This document shows positions 58,258-64,000 of a DNA stretch of 64,000 bases, in pieces. The stretch comes from Zanthoxylum bungeanum (lineage: Eukaryota > Streptophyta > Magnoliopsida > Sapindales > Rutaceae). Each line of letters starts with the position of its first letter. Position 1 is the first letter of the stretch. A program made the translations under genes and the position numbers. The stretch spans positions 1 through 64,000 of the forward strand of contig SKCR01035595.1 in NCBI GenBank assembly GCA_019454045.1. Direction: 5' to 3'. The notes beneath the pieces were generated by a model. The model did not search any database. It was not told the origin of the DNA and worked only from the letters and a program-made list of their open reading frames with translations.

Positions 58258-60170
58258 TGTAGGCATTGCATTTTTACACATTAGCCCAATGATGATTCTC
58301 GTATGGAGGCAACTACTTCTTTAGTCATGAAAGTCGCGGGAAACGGACGTTGGAAGGGTAAAGTTGGAAAATAGAATTTTCGATGGATTTAATCTCGTTG
58401 TTTTCGCTTCGGTTGCTTGTTATACCTCCGTTTCTAAGCTCACCTTAGGCCCAAAACTCCCATAGACCACATACCTAACCCAAACCAAGCCCAAATACCC
58501 AAGTCAACCCAAGTCAAACCAAATCCATGCCCAAAGGATGTAATTCACGCCCAAAGCCCATTTATTTAGGTACATGCATATTTATCACATGTTTAAATCT
58601 TGTAAATCCTTACCTAAATAAAAGAAATCAAATCAAATCCCTACCAAATCAAATCCAATCCCAAATCCTAATTAGGAGATGCATTCCTTATTAGAAATCA
58701 ATTAGGAGATTCCTTCCTAATCTAATTAGGAAAGCCATCACCCCTTTGCCTATAAAAAGAGGCCTTCACCCCCATTCACAACCCTAGCACACATACTTCC
58801 CCTTGCACGTCCCAAACACTTTCTCAAGCCTCCTTGCACGTCCAAAAACCTCCTTGAAGCCTCCATTGCCGAATCATTAAACCTAAGCACCCTCCATTGC
58901 CGCATCTTTCATCCTTCACCAACACCCTTCACGCCTAAGCCCCTTTCACTACCCTCCATTGCCGAATTTTAGCCACCATTCACAGCCCTAAAACACACCA
59001 AAATAAGCCTCAAATAAAGCCCTAAATTCGCACTAAACACTCTCCAAACACAGCCCCATTCGCAGCCCCAAAACAGTCCCCAAAAACGCCCCCACTGCAC
59101 CTTGAACTGCCGCATCTTCACCTTATGTTCTGGTCCGTTTTGGCTGCGACTTTAGCCAGAAAAACAGCCCTAAAAGCACCTAGAAAACCATCCCAAAAAC
59201 CTCCATAAAGTTTCCCTAAAAAATCCCCACAAACGCACCTCCCTAAGCCTTCAAAATCACCCAAAACAGTCCGCTAAACCATCAAGACAGTGACCTGAAA
59301 CGTAGCAGCGAAGCAGCAGCGAAACGGACTTGAAACAGCAGCCCGAGCAGCAAAACAGCGAGGAAAGACGTGGAGTTGGTGAACTAAAAGAGTAGCGGAT
59401 CATTCACCCTTCCAACGGACGTGTAACGCCCTTTCTTAGACGACAAAAGAGGTTAGACCTGAGGGCACCTTTCTACTTATCTTCTTTATTGTTGTTTTAT
59501 TTTTTTGATATATAATGGCATGAGAGTCGTTTGAAGCATGATGTGATTGTTGGGTGAGCGGGATATGTGTTCCCTTTTGTGGTATATCGGATGGAAACCC
59601 GGACGTAAATTCCATAGCCGATTCCGAATGGACGGTAGTATGGTCTGCACTCGGGATACAATGCCACGTACCACTTAAGATACACGTATCTCGTCTCATC
59701 CAAATTTGTATTTGAGCATGTTATAGTCTTAGGTTATATGTTTATTATTTAAAGCATGGTTTAATTTAGTTTGTTATTTATTTGTTAAAGCATGTTTAGG
59801 TTGTCCATTATGCATGTTCTTAGTTTATGATGCGTTTGGGTAATGATTTATACATGTGATTCAATGGTTCAATATGCTTGTTGTGTTACATTGCGTGAAA
59901 ATTATTTGGATGAAAGCATGTTAGATCTAAGTACCCTTGAGCATGATTATTGAGTAGACTTGGTTAGTTCATTGCACAAATTATATCATCACAAGTGACA
60001 TAAGTAAGGGACCATTCTGAACCCAACGGTTTGAGGTCTTCCCTTGCGAGGGGTGAGTGCGGCCTTAAATCTTTGTCCCGGTTCACACCGGGTGGCGACT
60101 CCATGTTATTTCATACTTCCCAACTAGGCCACGAGCCTAGAAAAGCGTCGCCCAGGTTCTGTTGTCTACA
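58258..60170 (+). repeat. 3' LTR of element C
   Basis: Near-identical to the 5' LTR (1,913 versus 1,916 bp) with scattered single-base and small indel differences. TATA box at about 58751. Ends TTGTCTACA. Confidence 0.95.
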
Positions 60171-60675
60171 AGTACAAAGGTTGAACATAGTCAGTGTCAA
60201 GTAAAGTTGCGTTTCAGTCATTAGTAATGTATAAGTCTTGGTAGTGTATTAAAAGTGTTCATTAACAAGAGTTGTAAAAAGAAGTGTATTTGAGTATACA
60301 TTTATAAGTACTAATGTACATTGCATGTTGTTGATTTGGGCAACGGTCTCATGTATTAGTTTACATTTGAGATAGAGTTGTAGTATGGATCACAGTTAGA
60401 AAGTCAGATGCTCAGGCAGATAATGTAAGTCTCTAAGACATGCCACAAGATCCTAAACATGATTCTATGTGTGAATTAATCAAGTAAAGTGGTGGAATCA
60501 CTTAAATTGAGTTGGAGAAAAATTTGAAATTATTCCTTTGGATGAAGCTCCAAGCTTGTTGATATGTTCTTTTGTTGCTTGGGTGAGTTTCCCTATCACC
60601 TCATTTGACTCCTCAAGTGCTAGCTTTGAAGAATTATTGAAGAAAAAATTTCATTTCCATGGAGAGAGTGTTTCG
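60171..60675. other. Unclassified DNA between elements C and copia-B2
   Basis: The continuation of the site into which element C inserted. No gene or recognisable repeat is seen. It is probably old retroelement DNA. Confidence 0.4.
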
Positions 60676-62170
60676 TGTTGGGGTATATGCCCTAAGCTAC
60701 ATATAATGTAAACGGTTTTATATGATATGAAATAAAATGATGCATTATTCATTTATCATTATTTATTTAATTATCGCATATTGTAAATTATCTAAAATAC
60801 CATAGATTACTAATGTACCTTCAGACTTAGTGTATAGTGTCATACACAAGAGGATTAAAGTCTGAAGTTAGTAATCTTAAATAGTCCATAGAGAGCAAAC
60901 AAAGCTGGTACTTTATTTGTGGTTTATCTATAGCTGCGGTTCATTATATATTTGTATGGCGACCTTGATCCGGGATCGTCCATGTAGAGACATGAGAATG
61001 GAGGCACCTTGTATGATATGATCATATAGGACTGGACCCAGATGGAAATGATTTTCTTATAATATATGTTAACAAAGAAAATCATTTCGATCTACTAGAT
61101 GGTCATATATGGATTATCTTAATCCTGAGTGTACTACGAACTCCTGCATGGCAGGCTATGTCCTTTGATTTATAAAGGTGAGGTTGGTGTAGCAGTCCCG
61201 ACCAATAGCTACGTTCTTTGGGGACATGGTCTATTGTGTAGCTGGGAATGTTTTACATAAACATGGAGTTCACTTCTTCTTGCGAGAAGTAGAGGAGTAT
61301 CTTTCTTAAGAGTTGATTCGGTACTATTGAACGGTTTAGCGCTCAAGTCTTTCTATTACGAATAGAAAGATTAAAATTCATAAACGTTATGAATAAATCG
61401 TTCATTAGAGAATCAATGGTGCTTAAGGTAAAAATAATTAGAGGGGTATAACAGACATTATGACCCGACTCTAATTACGAGATACTAGTGAAGGGTTAAT
61501 CTATATGTAGTGACTATATCGATGGACACCGACTTGGTTCGGCTTAATATACTACTATCGCGGCAACGAGAGTGCAACTTCAAGTTTTTAGTGGAATAAC
61601 CCGGAGTTAATAATTCAGAATAATTAATTAAGAGCTTAATAATTAATATTCGAGATTATTGCAACTTCAAGTTTTTAGTGGAATAACCCGGAGTTAATTA
61701 ATTAAGTTTATTTGGTCCCCGTGCTAGCTCAATATACTATAGCGGATTTAATATAATTGGATAGTCCAATTATATACTCACATATGAATAAATATTATTA
61801 ATATGATTAATAACCTTATTTGTCACACTTAGAACTATATTTTAAAAGTTAATATATGGTTTATGTAATAAATTATTATATGATTAATGATAATTGTTTA
61901 TTATTAATTGTTAAATTATATTTGATATAAGTTAATTAGAGGGAAATCTTGGAATTCCAATTTGGGTTTTGGAAACCCTTGAATTGAATTTGGAAGTTAC
62001 ATCTTTATGAAAGGTAGTAACTATTTGATTTTGTAACATATCTTTTAATTATGGAATTAAATACTTGATGTTACAAAAAAATTTATTCAATTCCTTGCTT
62101 GGCCGATTCTTAAACAAAATAAGGGGAAGATTTTTTGGAAATCACACATCTTAAATTGGATTTAACAACT
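60676..62170 (+). repeat. LTR of copia-B2 (3' limit approximate)
   Basis: It parallels 33454-33466 plus 34669-35510 over the first 850 bp. Later parts hold a 38-bp direct repeat (61574-61611 and 61661-61698, GCAACTTCAAG to CGGAGTTAAT). The end of the LTR cannot be fixed because internal text follows a deletion. Confidence 0.7.
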
Positions 62171-62229
62171 CTTTAAATGGGATATTTAAATTGTCATTTA
62201 GATGATAATTATGTAAGAAAGCATAATTA

Positions 62230-63516
62230 TCATCTTAATGATAATTTCTGCATATGGGGGTGTCCAGCAGATGTGTTGAAGAACAAAACAACAAAGTTGG
62301 AGCCATATTCTCAGGTGTGCCTATTTGTAGGCTATCCTAAGGAGACTAGGGGTGGATTCTTCTATAGTCCTAATGATAAAAAGTATTTGTATCGATAAAT
62401 GCTACGTTTCTAGAGGAAGACTGTATGAGGGAGTTCAAGCCTCGAAGTAAAGTGTTACTCAAGGAGTTACTTGCTGGTTCGACCAGCACACCATCGTCAA
62501 TGACAGTTGACAAATACATAGCACCTTCGATATCTGAGAGTAAGATGCAAGTTCGTCAGAATGATCTACCACCTAGATGCAGTGGGAGGGTTGTACGAAA
62601 ACCTGATCACTACCTTGGGGTTGGAGAGGCACAAGTTGCGCCGCATCTAGCAATGGTATAGATGATACATTGACCTATTGTAGTGCAGTGGATGATTCTG
62701 ACAAAGATGAATGGCTCAAAGCCATGAACCTAGAGATGGAGTCCATGACTCCAACTCAGTCTGGGAACTTGTAGACCAACCTGATGAGGTAAAACTCATA
62801 GGTTGCAAGTGAATCTACAAGAGGAAGAGAGGAGCAGATGGGAAGGTTCAGACCTTCAAGGCTAGGCTAGTGGCCAAGGGTTATACCCAGAAAGATGGAG
62901 TCGACTATGAGGAAACTTTCTCACCAGTAGCCATGCTCAAATCCATCCGCACTCTTCTTTCCATTGCCGCATATTATGACTATGAAATTTGGAAAATGGA
63001 CGTCAAAACTGCATTCTTGAATGGCAATCTTGATGAAAGTATCTATATGGTACAACCAGAAGGGTTCATAGCCCAAGGTCAAGAGCAAAAAATTTGCAGG
63101 CAGCAAAGGTCCATTTATGGACTTAGCAATCATCTCGATCTTGGAATATAAGATTTGATACCACGATCAAGTCTTATGATTTTGAGCAGAATATTGATGA
63201 GCCTTGTGTATACAAGCGCGTCATTGACGGGAAGGTATTTTTTCTTGTTTTATACGTCAATGATATTTTACTCATTGGGAATGATGTAAAGAAATTATCG
63301 GACGTGAAAACCTGGCTAGCTAATCAATTCCAAATGAAAGATTTGGGAGAGGTGAGTTATATTCTTGGGATCCAGATTCTTCGGGATCGTAAGAAATGAC
63401 TGTTAGCTATGTCTCAGGCATCCTACATCGACAAGATACTTGTGCGATTTGGGATGTATAATTCCAAGAAAAACAATCTGCCTTTTCGACATAGAATTCA
63501 TTTGTCGAAGGAATAG
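62230..63516 (+). pseudogene. Copia-B2 pol remnant: integrase end and reverse transcriptase
   Basis: Integrase-end text reads FCIWGCPADVLKNKTTKLEP and VCLFVGYPKETRGG (62245-62370), then MREFKPRSKVLLKELLAG. Reverse transcriptase follows: [68 protein letters not shown] and SIYGL. Near 63260 the polymerase active site reads YVNDILLIGND in place of the usual YVDD. Stops and frameshifts are frequent (for example at 62396, 62810, 63149 and 63398). It ends within reverse transcriptase at LPFRHRIHLSKE, where the next LTR begins. Confidence 0.9.
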
Positions 63517-64000
63517 TGACCGGCGTAAACACACACGTATAACGCAAGCGCACGTATCGTCAAGTAGTATAAAAATATCGATCCCACGAGGACTTAATAT
63601 CTAAACTATTAATTTTATGAGGTCAAATGATTACTAGTATCTAACAGATTGTTTGATTGATTGATTTGAAATGGTGACGATTCTAAATTTAAAAGCAAGT
63701 AAATAAAATTGTCGAAAATATGTTTTAAGAAAATTCAATATTAAAAACTATCTAGGGTTGTGATTTCTTCCAATATCATTTTAAAGATGAAGTGGTTATC
63801 TTAGTTGGGTAACATATTGATTTATTAACCTGGAACACTAAATTATGTGTAAGCCTCTGTCGATGGTCAGACACAAATACCCAGTTTAACCCAATTGAAC
63901 CATATGTCTATGTCAACCAAATTATCTGGATTCATTAAGTTTAAGTCCAATTATGGCTACCCCCGCCCGACAGGTATATTATCCTATCCTGTAAGGAAAT
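63517..64000 (-). mobile_element. LTR of the element A/B family, cut by window edge
   Basis: TGACCGGCGTAAACACACACG through GGCTACCCCCGCCCGACAGG matches 35513-36000, so another Athila-like LTR of the B type starts here and runs past the window. By analogy its element would be on the minus strand, although the internal side is not visible, so the orientation is inferred. Confidence 0.75.

Larger units (their letters stand above)
50440..60170 (+). mobile_element. Tat-lineage Ty3/gypsy retrotransposon C, internally deleted
   Basis: A 9,731-bp element with near-identical LTRs (TGTAGGCATTGCATTTTTAC ... GTTGTCTACA). A primer site complementary to tRNA-Arg, two consecutive RNase H domains, integrase, and a long 3' untranslated region of tandem repeats are all features of the Tat/Ogre lineage. 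gag, protease and most of reverse transcriptase are absent between the leader and RNase H. The flanking 5-mers are CGTAC (50435-50439) and AGTAC (60171-60175), a target duplication with one difference. Confidence 0.92.
60676..63516 (+). mobile_element. Ty1/copia element copia-B2, heavily deleted
   Basis: An LTR starting TGTTGGGGTATATGCCC is followed, without primer site, gag or protease, by the end of integrase and by reverse transcriptase. The 3' LTR and RNase H are missing because a B-type LTR begins at 63517. The LTR matches the split LTR at 33454. Confidence 0.82.

Overview
The window is nuclear DNA of a flowering plant, most likely a eudicot. It is AT-rich, holds one recognisable host gene interrupted by seven short introns, and is otherwise dominated by plant transposable elements (hAT, CACTA, tRNA-derived SINE, Ty1/copia, Athila- and Tat-type Ty3/gypsy). 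The species cannot be named from the sequence.

Left edge (1-2.1 kb): the 5' part of a CYP90B1/DWF4 steroid 22-alpha-hydroxylase gene (brassinosteroid biosynthesis) on the minus strand. Exons 1-7 and the first 24 nt of exon 8 are present; the haem-binding end lies beyond position 1. From 2.1 to 13.7 kb is gene-poor, AT-rich DNA with smaller elements: a SINE with a 16-bp target duplication (2563-2776), a structurally complete but inactivated hAT element (3756-6715, 11-bp inverted repeats, 8-bp target duplication) and two weaker DNA-transposon remnants.

From 13.7 kb to the right edge is a nest of LTR retrotransposons. Minus-strand Athila-like element A (3' LTR 17076-18447, pol pieces 21539-21796 and 31350-33453) is split by a copia element with both LTRs (21802-31344, target duplication ATTCG) and cut by a second copia LTR, which itself holds a CACTA element (33467-34665, target duplication TAT). 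A related minus-strand element B (35513-46040) keeps only gag remnants; its 3' LTR is split by a Tat-like element D (37231 to about 41862), which holds another copia LTR. Further right are an Athila gag/protease fragment split by a solo copia LTR (46755-49308, target duplication CTTAC), a Tat-lineage element C with near-identical LTRs (50440-60170) and an internal tandem-repeat field, a broken copia element (60676-63516), and the start of another B-type LTR.

The most notable observation is that elements A and B both carry, between the rest of the element and the 3' LTR and on the element's sense strand, an intron-free gene related to LONELY GUY (LOG) cytokinin-activating phosphoribohydrolases. 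Both copies are broken, but they share a C-terminal tail and a TATA box just upstream, which suggests an ancestral retrotransposon captured the gene and spread it. In addition, the U3 of element B's LTR carries six CACGTG G-boxes within 220 bp upstream of a TATA box. No gene in the window except DWF4 looks intact.
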